Below, piece after piece: positions 27,131 to 36,010 of a stretch of 64,000 nucleotides of DNA. Position 1 is the stretch's first letter, and every line of letters starts with the position of its first letter. The stretch is from Flavobacteriaceae bacterium. GTDB taxonomy: Bacteria; Bacteroidota; Bacteroidia; Flavobacteriales; Flavobacteriaceae. A program made the translations under genes and the position numbers. Under the pieces are notes generated by a model. The model saw only the letters and a program-made list of their open reading frames with translations, was not told the DNA's origin and searched no databases. The stretch is from positions 248,001-312,000 of the forward strand of contig JAITMD010000005.1 of the NCBI GenBank assembly GCA_031277535.1. Direction: 5' to 3'.

Positions 27131-27640
27131 TTATTTTTCTTTACCCAATCTAACAAACATAATAGCTATTCTACCAAAATTAGTCAACATTAAATAACCA
27201 AAAACCAAATTGACAATAGCACCAAAAAAAGAATAATTGTCATAGATATTCATATTTATACCAGATACATCACTCGAGAATCGCTGTACTATCCATGAAA
27301 TAGTATAAGGTAGATTATCTACAAAAAGCATTGCTCCCATAAAAAACACACCAATCTTAACAATATCTGTAGCAGATAAGTTATCTAATGCTATATAATC
27401 GAGTTCATAGCCTTTATCTATGTGAAAAAAGCCAACTATTTTATCTCCATAAAACATTAAACTAATACCTATAACTATAAAAATTGCATATAATCCTATA
27501 TCTGTAGTTTGATATCCAAAAGGTTTATCTTCTGCAAAAATTAAAGAATATACTATACTTAACAACGAGGTAACGCTCCCAAAAAAACTGGAAAACCCTA
27601 CTAATTTTATCAATGCAGTAAATAAATCTTTCTTGCTCAT
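27131..27640 (-). CDS. Membrane protein of unknown function
   Basis: The 169 residues contain about four hydrophobic segments (about 12-35, 47-65, 95-115 and 136-160) with short polar loops. No signal peptide, catalytic motif or family was recognised. It is a single gene on the minus strand between a glycosyltransferase and an MBL hydrolase, with 65 bp to the latter, and might share its transcript. Confidence 0.6.
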   Translation of the reverse strand: MSKKDLFTALIKLVGFSSFFGSVTSLLSIVYSLIFAEDKPFGYQTTDIGLYAIFIVIGISLMFYGDKIVGFFHIDKGYELDYIALDNLSATDIVKIGVFFMGAMLFVDNLPYTISWIVQRFSSDVSGINMNIYDNYSFFGAIVNLVFGYLMLTNFGRIAIMFVRLGKEK

Positions 27641-27705
27641 ATGTATTTTTCACAATATTTAGTATCTAATATACAACATTTTACAAAAAAATAACTATAA
27701 TTCAT

Positions 27706-28434
27706 CTACTCACAACTATACATTGTCTTTTCCATATCGTGATAAAACAGCACAGTCCAGTGTTCTGCTTCCGCTTGTACTTTCCAATCAGTACGCCACT
27801 TCATTGCCAACTTGCCATCATAATCACTCTTAAAGGCCATATTGTACTCTAAGTAATTGTACTTTGGTAAATTATCCGCTCCATAAAAGATAATTTGATC
27901 GTTTTCTTTCACCCAAAACACTTGCATATAAGGAGTATGCCCTCCTACTACTTGATAAGTAAAATGTTCATCTATACTTCCACTATCCTCATTCATCCAC
28001 TCTATATTAGGCAAGGCTAAGACTTCTTCTAATATATCGTAATCAAAAGACACATCATCCATAGACAACTCAGCAAAAGCAACTTCACGACGTTGTATAT
28101 AAATCTTTGCATTGGGATAACGACACACATACCCTTGTGCTGTTTCTTCTACTAAACCATTGATGTGATCTTTATGTAAATGCGATAATAAGATTCGATC
28201 AATATCTAATGGTGTTAACCCTTCTTTAGCTAATAATTCTTCTATTTTGTAAACACCATTCTCTTGATAACCTAAACCTACATCTAATAAAGTATTGTGA
28301 TGGTCTGTGATAATCAAAAAAGGTTGAACAGCCAACTGTATTTCTGTGGTTAATACTTTATCTCCTATTGGTAAAAAATTCTTTACCTCATCTTCATAAA
28401 AATCTCCTTCTTTTAAGGGAACTACTTTAATCAT
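27706..28434 (-). CDS. MBL-fold metallo-hydrolase
   Basis: The 242-residue protein from the ATG at 28434 has the metallo-beta-lactamase fold marker HLHKDH (H85, H87, D89, H90), a strand and loop NTLLDVGLG before it, and a later GGHTPYM (third His) and YGADNLP (metal Asp). This family includes hydrolases acting on lactones, thioesters or phosphodiesters; the substrate is unknown. The long frame starts at 28512, but an exact -7 box at 28457-28464 lies inside that extension, so the shorter start is used. Confidence 0.85.
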   Translation of the reverse strand: MIKVVPLKEGDFYEDEVKNFLPIGDKVLTTEIQLAVQPFLIITDHHNTLLDVGLGYQENGVYKIEELLAKEGLTPLDIDRILLSHLHKDHINGLVEETAQGYVCRYPNAKIYIQRREVAFAELSMDDVSFDYDILEEVLALPNIEWMNEDSGSIDEHFTYQVVGGHTPYMQVFWVKENDQIIFYGADNLPKYNYLEYNMAFKSDYDGKLAMKWRTDWKVQAEAEHWTVLFYHDMEKTMYSCE

Positions 28435-28456
28435 TGTTTTTGTGAGTTTGAGCATA

Positions 28457-28464
28457 CAAAGATA
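28457..28464 (-). promoter_or_regulatory. -7 box of the MBL hydrolase gene
   Basis: The minus strand reads TATCTTTG, an exact TAnnTTTG match, about 23 bp before the ATG at 28434. Confidence 0.5.
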
Positions 28465-28512
28465 AAGAGAATCAACTAATCGCTTTAAATACAAAAAAAT
28501 TATAATACACAA

Positions 28513-28939
28513 TTTACCTTCTTTAGGTCAAAAAAGATATATCTTTACAGTACTTCAAAAAAACAAAAGATAGACACATCTTACTTCTATTCTTTCTAAT
28601 CCAAATTTTACCTATTTACAATTAACTCTCAGAACTATAATTCGATTTAAAATCTATAGTTAGTCCATTAATTCCCTTATTTTCTATAGACTGACTATGG
28701 ATTCAGAATGGACAAACAATGGACTCAGTCAAAACTAATAAGCTTAAAAATCATTTATAATTCTCTGAAAATAGGAAAAGAATATTTCTTGAAAATTTTG
28801 GTTATAGGATAATCAAAAGCAATGCTAAGCATGATTACTTTAATACACTTATATTTTTGAAATATAAGAAATGATTTTCTAACCAAATACTTTACAAATA
28901 TACAAAAAAGAGAAAACACTTTATGTAATAGCCTCTATT
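28513..28939. other. Intergenic region with inverted repeats
   Basis: No gene was recognised in this 427-bp gap. It contains AGTCCATT at 28662-28669 matched by AATGGACT at 28718-28725, and inside or beside these GACTGA at 28689-28694 with TCAGTC at 28725-28730. These could form a nested fold, but the loops are long. Confidence 0.35.
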
Positions 28940-29506
28940 TTACAACTTTAGTAAGTCTTCTGCAAAACCTACTAATTTTCCTTCTTCAAACAGGTAAATG
29001 GATGGATAACTCTCTTTAGAAATTTGCATTTCTTCTCCTTTCAACATATCAGCAATAAAACGATTGGAATACTTACTTCTAACATTCGTTTGATAATAAA
29101 GATGATCCATGACGAATATTGGTTGTTTTATCTGTTGATCTATTGTTTCATTTAAAGAAGCATAACTATTAAGTATTAAAAACAACTTATAATTATGTTC
29201 CTTGGCATAACGAACAAAAGTACTTAAAGGATAACAAGTAGCACTAACACAATTACTTTTAAAATCATAAACCAATGCTTTAGGGTATTTTTTGATTTCT
29301 GTTTTTAGCTGTTCTCCATTAATGGGATAGATATAACCTGGTTCTGTCTGATTAAAAGCAACAAACTCTTGAAGGTAATTTCTTTCTTCTTTGGTTAGCT
29401 TCTTGATGTCGCTTCCATAACCGTTGATTTCTATTATGCCACAAGAACTAAAAAAACAACTACTAAGTACAAAGCCAATAAACCACTTATTTCTCTTATT
29501 CATCAA
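28940..29506 (-). CDS. Putative lipoprotein of unknown function
   Basis: The 188-residue product starts with a basic and hydrophobic signal (MMNKRNKWFIGFVLSS) and a Cys-rich region CFFSSCG, so lipidation at one of the Cys residues is likely. The mature part contains SNCVSATC, a Cys pair, then a strand-helix pattern (KLFLILNSYASLNE) and SYPSIYLFEEGKLVGF, which resembles a thioredoxin-like fold. A redox role would be a guess. A single gene upstream of the threonine operon terminator region. Confidence 0.6.
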   Translation of the reverse strand: MMNKRNKWFIGFVLSSCFFSSCGIIEINGYGSDIKKLTKEERNYLQEFVAFNQTEPGYIYPINGEQLKTEIKKYPKALVYDFKSNCVSATCYPLSTFVRYAKEHNYKLFLILNSYASLNETIDQQIKQPIFVMDHLYYQTNVRSKYSNRFIADMLKGEEMQISKESYPSIYLFEEGKLVGFAEDLLKL

Positions 29507-29601
29507 ATAACTTTTTTATTTAAAACAAGACAGCAATATAAGCTAAAGAAACTTATGATATCAGAAAAGATTAATCCCTAAGAAAATTGAAAGAGGAAAT
29601 T

Positions 29602-29641
29602 AAAAGCCCTGTTCTATCATCTGATAAAACAGGGCCTTTAA
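29602..29641 (-). terminator. Terminator of the threonine operon
   Basis: AAAGCCCTGTT pairs with AACAGGGC-TTT, with an inner ATCA/TGAT pairing, forming a long stem about 20 bp after the thrC stop. Confidence 0.75.
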
Positions 29642-29659
29642 AACATTTAAAATATATCT

Positions 29660-30949
29660 TTACTTTACTAATACTTTCTTTAGTTCCTCATAGTTCTTAA
29701 TCACTGTACTTTTCTTTTCTCCCTTCATAATTTCTTTTAACCCTTCAGGTATCGGGATTTCTATCTTTAATAAATCTTCTATACATTCAGGGAACTTAAC
29801 AGGATGTGCTGTCCCTAAGAATACACCTGTAAAATCATGGTGCTGTTTAGCATATTCCTTGATCCCAAGATATCCTACAGCTGCGTGAGGATCTAACAAA
29901 TAACCGTCTTTCTGATACTGTTCTTTTATCATTTGTAGAGTCTGTTGATCAGTAAACGAATAAGCTGATAAATCCTGATGTAAAGCCTCAGCATCTTTAG
30001 CAAAAAGTTCTAAAATACGCACAAAATTACTTGGGTCACTCACATCCATTGCATTCGATATCGTTTCTATAGTTGGCTTTGGTGTATAAGCCTTACTTGA
30101 AAAGAAGCGAGGTATCGTATCATTAACATTAGTAGCTGCTACAAAATGAGCTATTGGCAAGCCCATTTTTTGTGCTAACATTCCTGCACAGATATTCCCA
30201 AAGTTTCCGCTTGGCACTGAGACCACTAAAGGTTTATCTATATGTTGCAATTCCTTATACATCAAAAAATAGTAGAACATCTGTGGCAACCAACGCGCAA
30301 TATTAATAGAATTAGCAGAAGTCAAACGACATTCTTTTAACTCAGCATCTAAAAAAGCCCTCTTTACCATCGCTTGACAGTCGTCAAAACTTCCTTTTAC
30401 TTCAATTGCCTTAATATTCTTGCCCAAAGTAGTCAATTGCTTTTCCTGAATGCTACTTACTTTACCCTTTGGATAAAGAATTACCACCTCTATTCCGGCT
30501 ACATCGTAAAAACCATGTGCTACTGCTCCTCCTGTATCACCAGAAGTAGCCACTAAGATAGTTACTTTCTCTTTTTTCCCTTTGACGAAGCTTCTTAAAC
30601 ATCTTGACATAAACCCTGCTCCCACATCTTTAAATGCTAAAGTAGGCCCGTGAAATAGCTCTAACGTATAGACATCCTCAGCAATAGGTACAACAGGGAA
30701 GTCAAAGGCTAAAGTCTCTGTAACAATTTGTTTTAACTCCTCTTCATCAATAGCATTTCCTACAAAAGGAGAAATAACCTTTAAAGCTATTTCTTCTTTA
30801 GACATCTGTTTAATATTTTCAAAAAAAGCTTTGTCTAATCTTGGTATCTCCATTGGAAAATACAATCCTTTATCCTCTGCAATACCTTGTATAGCTGCTT
30901 CTTTAAAAGAAGTTGTAATCTGTGGGTTATTTAAACTGTAATATCTCAT
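29660..30949 (-). CDS. thrC: Threonine synthase
   Basis: The enzyme converts O-phosphohomoserine to threonine with PLP. The 429-residue protein has the N-terminal block SFKEAAIQGIAEDKGLYFP, the PLP lysine in HGPTLAFKDVGAGF, and VATSGDTGGAVAHGF for phosphate and cofactor binding, followed by SVPSGNFGNI. Length is normal. It overlaps thrB by 4 bp and closes the thrA-thrB-thrC operon. The call is certain. Confidence 0.96.
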   Translation of the reverse strand: MRYYSLNNPQITTSFKEAAIQGIAEDKGLYFPMEIPRLDKAFFENIKQMSKEEIALKVISPFVGNAIDEEELKQIVTETLAFDFPVVPIAEDVYTLELFHGPTLAFKDVGAGFMSRCLRSFVKGKKEKVTILVATSGDTGGAVAHGFYDVAGIEVVILYPKGKVSSIQEKQLTTLGKNIKAIEVKGSFDDCQAMVKRAFLDAELKECRLTSANSINIARWLPQMFYYFLMYKELQHIDKPLVVSVPSGNFGNICAGMLAQKMGLPIAHFVAATNVNDTIPRFFSSKAYTPKPTIETISNAMDVSDPSNFVRILELFAKDAEALHQDLSAYSFTDQQTLQMIKEQYQKDGYLLDPHAAVGYLGIKEYAKQHHDFTGVFLGTAHPVKFPECIEDLLKIEIPIPEGLKEIMKGEKKSTVIKNYEELKKVLVK

Positions 30950-31869
30950 GGCAATATTTTTATTCCTTGTGAATTAATAGGTGATACATGAATATCACAT
31001 TCGTAATCTGCATCTTTCACTACCTCACGCATCGCTTGGGCTACTTTTTCTGCAGCTTCTTTCCCTCTACTCAAGGCAAACACAGAAGGTCCTGATCCAG
31101 AAATACCACCACCTAAAGCTCCACTGTCGTAAGCAGCTTGTTTTAGTTCTGCATAGTTCGGAATTAATAAAGAACGCTTAGGTTCAACAAATTCATCGTA
31201 TAATGAGTTTCCTATTAATTCGTAATCTGAAGTGTATAGCCCACAAATCAAACCTCCCAGATTACCACATTGTTTGATCGCTTGTTTTAGTGTTACTGTT
31301 TGTTTTAATACTGAGCGAGCGTCTTTTGTTTTCAACTCTATCTGCGGATGAATAACAGTAGCATACAACTCTTGAGGAGCTTCAATATGTACAATATTTA
31401 AAGGTTCATAACTGTGTATGAATGCAAATCCCCCTAATAAAGCAGGAGCCACATTGTCAGCATGAGGAGCACCACTTGCCAGAGCTTCCCCTTGCATAGC
31501 ATAATAAATCAGCTCTTTATTAGACAACGGACTACCACATAAAGCATTAATTCCATATACAGCACCTGCACTACTGGCAGCACTACTTCCGATACCACTA
31601 CCTGCCTTTATATTTTTATAGATCGTAATCTCGAAGCCAAAATCTGGTTGTAACTTCTCTATCAAAGCTAAGGCAGCTACTCCTGCTACGTTCTTCTCTA
31701 CCTCAAGTGGTAAGTCAGCACCTATGATAGCTTTAATGCGTACCCCTTTTTCTTCTGTTTTGGCAATAATCATTTCATCACCTACATTGTCTAAACAAAC
31801 ACCCAATACATCGAATCCACATGATAGATTAGCGATTGTAGCAGGGCAAAATATCTTAATTTCTTTCAT
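30946..31869 (-). CDS. thrB: Homoserine kinase
   Basis: This GHMP kinase phosphorylates homoserine using ATP. The 307 residues include the start PATIANLSCGFDVLGVCL, the ATP loop GSGIGSSAASSAGAV and a late GGGISGSGPSVFAL stretch. Length and motif order are normal. It overlaps thrC by 4 bp and lies 1 bp after thrA. The call is certain. Confidence 0.96.
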   Translation of the reverse strand: MKEIKIFCPATIANLSCGFDVLGVCLDNVGDEMIIAKTEEKGVRIKAIIGADLPLEVEKNVAGVAALALIEKLQPDFGFEITIYKNIKAGSGIGSSAASSAGAVYGINALCGSPLSNKELIYYAMQGEALASGAPHADNVAPALLGGFAFIHSYEPLNIVHIEAPQELYATVIHPQIELKTKDARSVLKQTVTLKQAIKQCGNLGGLICGLYTSDYELIGNSLYDEFVEPKRSLLIPNYAELKQAAYDSGALGGGISGSGPSVFALSRGKEAAEKVAQAMREVVKDADYECDIHVSPINSQGIKILP

Positions 31870-31870
31870 T

Positions 31871-34318
31871 TTATACTAATTTACTTCCTATTCTAATTAC
31901 ATCTGCAAATATTCCTGATGCTGTAACTTCTGCTCCAGCTCCAGCCCCTTTAATTAATAAGGGCTGATCTTTATAACGATTGGTAAAAAACAGAACAATG
32001 TTGTCTTTCCCTTCTAAGTGGTAGAATGAATGATCCGACTTGATTTCTTGCAAGCCTACACTTGCCTTCCCGTCTTTTAGTGTAGCTACTACTTTTAAAC
32101 AAGCTCCTTTAGCCTTCGCATTTTCATACAACGCTTTAAAATGAGCTTCTTCTTTGCCTAATCTTTCTATAAAAGTATCTGCATCTTTAGCCTCCATACA
32201 TGATTCAGGTAAAAAGTTAGCTACTTCTATATCTTCTTCTTCTACCCAATAGTTACTCTCACGCATCAGAATCATTAGTTTTCTCTTTACATCTACGCCA
32301 CTTAAGTCAATAAGTGGGTGAGGTTCTGTATAGCCTTCTTTCTTGGCCAATGCTACTACCTCAGCAAAAGGTTTACTACCATCGTATTGATTGAATATAA
32401 AGTTTAAGCTACCGCTCAATACTGCCTGTATTTCTTTTACTTGATCACCAGAGGCTATTAAGTTTTTAATCGTATCAATAATCGGTAATCCCGCACCAAC
32501 ATTAGTTTCGTATAAGAATGGAGCATTGTACTTCTTAGACAATGTTTTTAGTTCTTTGTAATAGTCCATACTTGAAGAGCAAGCAATCTTATTACTTGTC
32601 ACTACAGCAATACTATTCTTTAGATATGCGGCATAAGTCATCGCTACCTCTGCAGTAGCTGTATTATCAACAAATACACTATTGCGAAGGTTGAGCTCTT
32701 TGATTTTATCTAAAAACCCTTGTTGGCTCATAGGTACACCACAATTAGATAAATCTTTTACCTCATGAAGATTGAATCCCTCTACATTAAAGCACATCAA
32801 TTTAGAATTAGCAATACCCACCACTCTAATATTTACTTTTAAATGCTCTTTTAAGTAATGATGCTGTTGAACGATTTGCTCTAAGAATTTACTTCCTACA
32901 TTACCTATTCCCATCACGAATAGATTTAACTGTACTACCACCTCTTCAAAAAAGGCTTCGTGTAATACATTTAGTGCTTTCTTGACATCCTTTTCTAAAA
33001 TAACAGCTGAAATATTACGCTCAGAAGCACCCTGAGCTATAGCACAGATATTAATATTATTACGCCCCAATGCACTAAACATTTTACCACTTACTCCTTG
33101 GTGACCTTTTATATAATCTCCTACTACTGCTATAATTGACATGTCATATTCTACGCGTACTGGTTTTACCTTCTTATTGTGTATCTCAAACTCAAAAGCA
33201 GCATTAATCACTCGCTCCGCTTTATCTGCATCTGGTGCGATGATAGCAAAACAAATAGAGTGCTCTGAAGAAGCCTGAGTAATAAATATCACATTGATAT
33301 CCTCCAAAGACAATACTTCAAACAATCGCTTAGAAATACCCGCCACACCTACCATACCAGGTCCTTCTAATGTTAGTAAAGCTAAATTATCTATATTCGT
33401 AATTCCGCGAACTGGGTTGGGATCAGTACTTCCAATAGCACTTACTAAACTTCCCTCAGCCTCAGGTTCAAAAGTATTTTTAACAATAAGGTTAATTCCC
33501 TTAGGCAATATTGGGGCTAAAGCTGATGGATACAATACTTTGGCTCCAAAGTGAGAAAGCTCCATTGCCTCTTGAAAATTAATGTGTTTGATAATTTTAG
33601 CTTGTTTTACTACTCTTGGATTAGCTGTATATATACCGCTCACATCAGTCCATATCTCCAACTCCTTTAGATTTAATGCTGCTGCAATAATAGCTGCTGT
33701 ATAATCAGAACCTCCTCTACCCAATGTAGTAACCTCATCAGCTGCAGACTCTGCTATAAATCCAGGTACTATAGTAATAGCTGCTGGATTTTGTTTAAAG
33801 TATTCTTCTATTAATACATCTGTCACATCAAAGTTAACTGCTGCTTTACCAAACTTAGCATTTGTTTTGATGAATGCCCCGCTATACCCCTGACGACAAT
33901 CCTCTCCCTGAGCCTTCATCACCTCTGCAATTACATAAGATGATAAACGCTCACCGAAAGACATAATCAAGTCTTTAATTCGGGGGGATAACTCTCTTAA
34001 TAAATAACACCCTTGTAGCAATACTTCTAATTCATTCAAATCTCGTATAACACTACTTAGAATACCCGCCTGCTGATTAACAGGAATTAAAGCTCTCACT
34101 ACTTCTAAGTGACGGTGGCTAATCTCTTTAAACTGATCTACATATTCTTCCTCGTGATTAGCTGCCTGTATAGCCGCTAATTGCAATAAATCAGTTACGC
34201 CACTTAAGGCAGATACTACGACAATTACAGGTTCTTCTATATTCTTGATGATCTCAATACATCTCTTTATATTCACGGCATTAGCCACTGATGACCCGCC
34301 AAACTTTATTACTTTCAT
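31871..34318 (-). CDS. thrA: Bifunctional aspartate kinase / homoserine dehydrogenase I
   Basis: The fused enzyme carries out the first and third steps of threonine synthesis. From the ATG at 34318 it starts MKVIKFGGSSVAN, the aspartate-kinase signature; another ATG lies 3 codons upstream (34327). ACT regulatory domains occupy about 310-460, and the NAD-binding LFVMGIGNVGSKF opens the dehydrogenase part at about 465. Total about 815 residues, the usual size. The ACT domains suggest feedback by threonine, and the leader ORF upstream suggests transcript-level control too. Confidence 0.96.
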   Translation of the reverse strand: MKVIKFGGSSVANAVNIKRCIEIIKNIEEPVIVVVSALSGVTDLLQLAAIQAANHEEEYVDQFKEISHRHLEVVRALIPVNQQAGILSSVIRDLNELEVLLQGCYLLRELSPRIKDLIMSFGERLSSYVIAEVMKAQGEDCRQGYSGAFIKTNAKFGKAAVNFDVTDVLIEEYFKQNPAAITIVPGFIAESAADEVTTLGRGGSDYTAAIIAAALNLKELEIWTDVSGIYTANPRVVKQAKIIKHINFQEAMELSHFGAKVLYPSALAPILPKGINLIVKNTFEPEAEGSLVSAIGSTDPNPVRGITNIDNLALLTLEGPGMVGVAGISKRLFEVLSLEDINVIFITQASSEHSICFAIIAPDADKAERVINAAFEFEIHNKKVKPVRVEYDMSIIAVVGDYIKGHQGVSGKMFSALGRNNINICAIAQGASERNISAVILEKDVKKALNVLHEAFFEEVVVQLNLFVMGIGNVGSKFLEQIVQQHHYLKEHLKVNIRVVGIANSKLMCFNVEGFNLHEVKDLSNCGVPMSQQGFLDKIKELNLRNSVFVDNTATAEVAMTYAAYLKNSIAVVTSNKIACSSSMDYYKELKTLSKKYNAPFLYETNVGAGLPIIDTIKNLIASGDQVKEIQAVLSGSLNFIFNQYDGSKPFAEVVALAKKEGYTEPHPLIDLSGVDVKRKLMILMRESNYWVEEEDIEVANFLPESCMEAKDADTFIERLGKEEAHFKALYENAKAKGACLKVVATLKDGKASVGLQEIKSDHSFYHLEGKDNIVLFFTNRYKDQPLLIKGAGAGAEVTASGIFADVIRIGSKLV

Positions 34319-34343
34319 AAATTTCATTGATTTGGTTTTTTCC

Positions 34344-34377
34344 TAAAAATCAGTAACTAATTGATACTATTGATTTT
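34344..34377 (-). promoter_or_regulatory. AT-rich hairpin before thrA, possible attenuator element
   Basis: On the minus strand AAAATCAATA pairs with TACTGATTTT (one G-U), then a T-rich stretch follows, about 20 bp before the thrA start. It is weak and AT-rich but is in the right place for a terminator that a leader peptide would control. Confidence 0.3.
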
Positions 34378-34448
34378 GGACAATAAATAATACAGCCGTT
34401 AATAGATAAACGACCACAGACTATGGTTATATGTAATAATTTCCCCCT

Positions 34449-34592
34449 TTACAGGGTTGAGATAGATGATGACGATGATGTCAACGTAGATGTTGTTACC
34501 GTAGAAGCGGTAAGGATAGAAACGCAAGAAGTCTCACTACTAAGTATAGTAGTGTTTAAAACTGGGTTATATGTTCTAAAATTTGCGTTCAT
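34449..34592 (-). CDS. Threonine operon leader peptide
   Basis: A 47-codon ORF on the minus strand lies about 130 bp upstream of thrA. It has 11 Thr, 12 Ser and 3 Ile codons, concentrated in the second half (STVTTSTLTSSSSSISTL is the last part). Thr-rich leader peptides before thr operons act as sensors of charged tRNA-Thr: ribosome stalling changes folding of the leader RNA. Two hairpins lie within the ORF: a perfect 8-bp stem with a 4-nt loop (34535-34554) and TTACCG/CGGTAA (34496-34513). The composition is too biased to be chance. No classic GC-rich terminator was seen after it. Confidence 0.75.
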   Translation of the reverse strand: MNANFRTYNPVLNTTILSSETSCVSILTASTVTTSTLTSSSSSISTL

Positions 34593-34819
34593 TGATAAGG
34601 CTAAGATACCAAATCATATTCTAAATAAACTAATAAAATACTATAACAATTCAAATATTTATAGGTAAACAATTCACAAATACATTCAAAGTCATAGAAA
34701 TAACAAGGGATAGACAAGTTTTACAAAAACTAAAAAAAAGATTAAAAACCACTAAAAAACAAAAAAGTCCTACTGTATTTTACTACCATAGAACCTTTTC
34801 TCTTTATGTTTGTTTCCAA

Positions 34820-35878
34820 TTATTCACTCTCTTCTTCGGCTAAGTAGATATGCTTTTTCTGTCTATTCTGCCATCTCTCTTCTGCATATTTTCTTAAATC
34901 GACAATCTTATCTTTTTCATCGACAATCTCAAAGCCAAGTAGTGTTTCAATAATATCTTCCATAGTTACCAAGCCATCTACTTCTCCATATTCGTTAACT
35001 ACAATAGCAATGTGTTCGTGTTTCTCCTTCATTTTATTCCATGTTGTAATCACATTGAGCTTTTCTGAAACAAATAGAATCTCTCGTTTGATTTCTTTTA
35101 ACTGCACATCAAACTTATCTTCTGCCAGATATTCAAAAGCGACTTCTCTCAGTACATATCCTGTAATATTATCTTTCGTATCATTATACACGGGTATTCT
35201 TGAAAAATGCAGGAACTCCTTGTTCTTTAGGAACTCTCTTAAAGTCATTTCTTCATCCGCACTAACCATCATAATACGTGGTGTGTGAATCTCATCGATA
35301 CGGACGGCATTCAACTTAAAGACATTTTGGATAATCTTATTCTCCTTTACTCCTAAAATACCTTCTTGTTCTCCAATACTTGCTAATATAGCGATCTCCT
35401 CTCTACTGGTTGTTGATTCAACCTCTTTCTTACTCAATCGCTTTGTCAAAAAAGAAGACATCACTACCAATGGATAACTAATTACTACCATCACTGAGAT
35501 AGTTGTAGCCATAGAACCATAGATATCTTTTGCATAATTAGCCCCTAATGTTTTAGGGATAATCTCTGTCAGCACAAGGATTAACAAAGTTAATACAGCA
35601 GATACTACTCCGAAATAAGCTTCTCCGAATACAATAGCCGCTTGAGCTCCTACTCCTGCGGCACCCACTGTGTGAGCAATAGTATTTAAGGATAGAATAG
35701 CAGATAAGGGTTTATCTATATCACCTTTTAATTCAATCATTTTTAAAGCTTTCTTATCTCCAGACTCTGCCTTTGATTTTAAAAAAGATGTAGATAAAGA
35801 AAGTAAGGTTGCCTCTGCGATAGAACAGATAAAAGATACTGCTAAAGCTAAAAACAGGTAAACTAATAATAATGTCAT
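34820..35878 (-). CDS. CNNM-domain (DUF21) and CBS-pair membrane protein
   Basis: The 352-residue protein has an N-terminal DUF21/CNNM domain with three or four membrane segments (to about residue 145), including SLNTIAHTVGAAGVGA and EIIPKTLGANYAK, then two CBS domains (about 185-305) with IHTPRIMMVSADE, RIPVYNDTKDNITGYV and VVNEYGEVDGLVTMEDI. Such proteins (once called hemolysin-like, CorC/YhdP/CNNM group) are linked to magnesium or cobalt efflux and metal resistance. The C-terminal transporter-associated domain is absent or very short. Substrate inferred from the family. Confidence 0.88.
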   Translation of the reverse strand: MTLLLVYLFLALAVSFICSIAEATLLSLSTSFLKSKAESGDKKALKMIELKGDIDKPLSAILSLNTIAHTVGAAGVGAQAAIVFGEAYFGVVSAVLTLLILVLTEIIPKTLGANYAKDIYGSMATTISVMVVISYPLVVMSSFLTKRLSKKEVESTTSREEIAILASIGEQEGILGVKENKIIQNVFKLNAVRIDEIHTPRIMMVSADEEMTLREFLKNKEFLHFSRIPVYNDTKDNITGYVLREVAFEYLAEDKFDVQLKEIKREILFVSEKLNVITTWNKMKEKHEHIAIVVNEYGEVDGLVTMEDIIETLLGFEIVDEKDKIVDLRKYAEERWQNRQKKHIYLAEEESE

Positions 35879-36010
35879 TTATTTTTCAAATATTTAGACA
35901 AGTTTACTTCTTTATAGCACATAATAAGGCTAATAATTAATCAAAACATACAAATTAACCACTGAAACGTCAATTTGACTTACTGATATTAATTATAGAT
36001 AACTACGCTC

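Noticed and set aside
34496..34513. TTACCG/CGGTAA hairpin as a stand-alone regulatory site
   Set aside because: It lies inside the leader ORF and is described there; it has no T run of its own.
34423..34668. Plus-strand frame of 81 codons with an Asp-rich run, upstream of thrA
   Set aside because: It is the antisense of the Thr/Ser-rich leader ORF; its Asp and Val runs are the complement of the repeated Thr and Ser codons.
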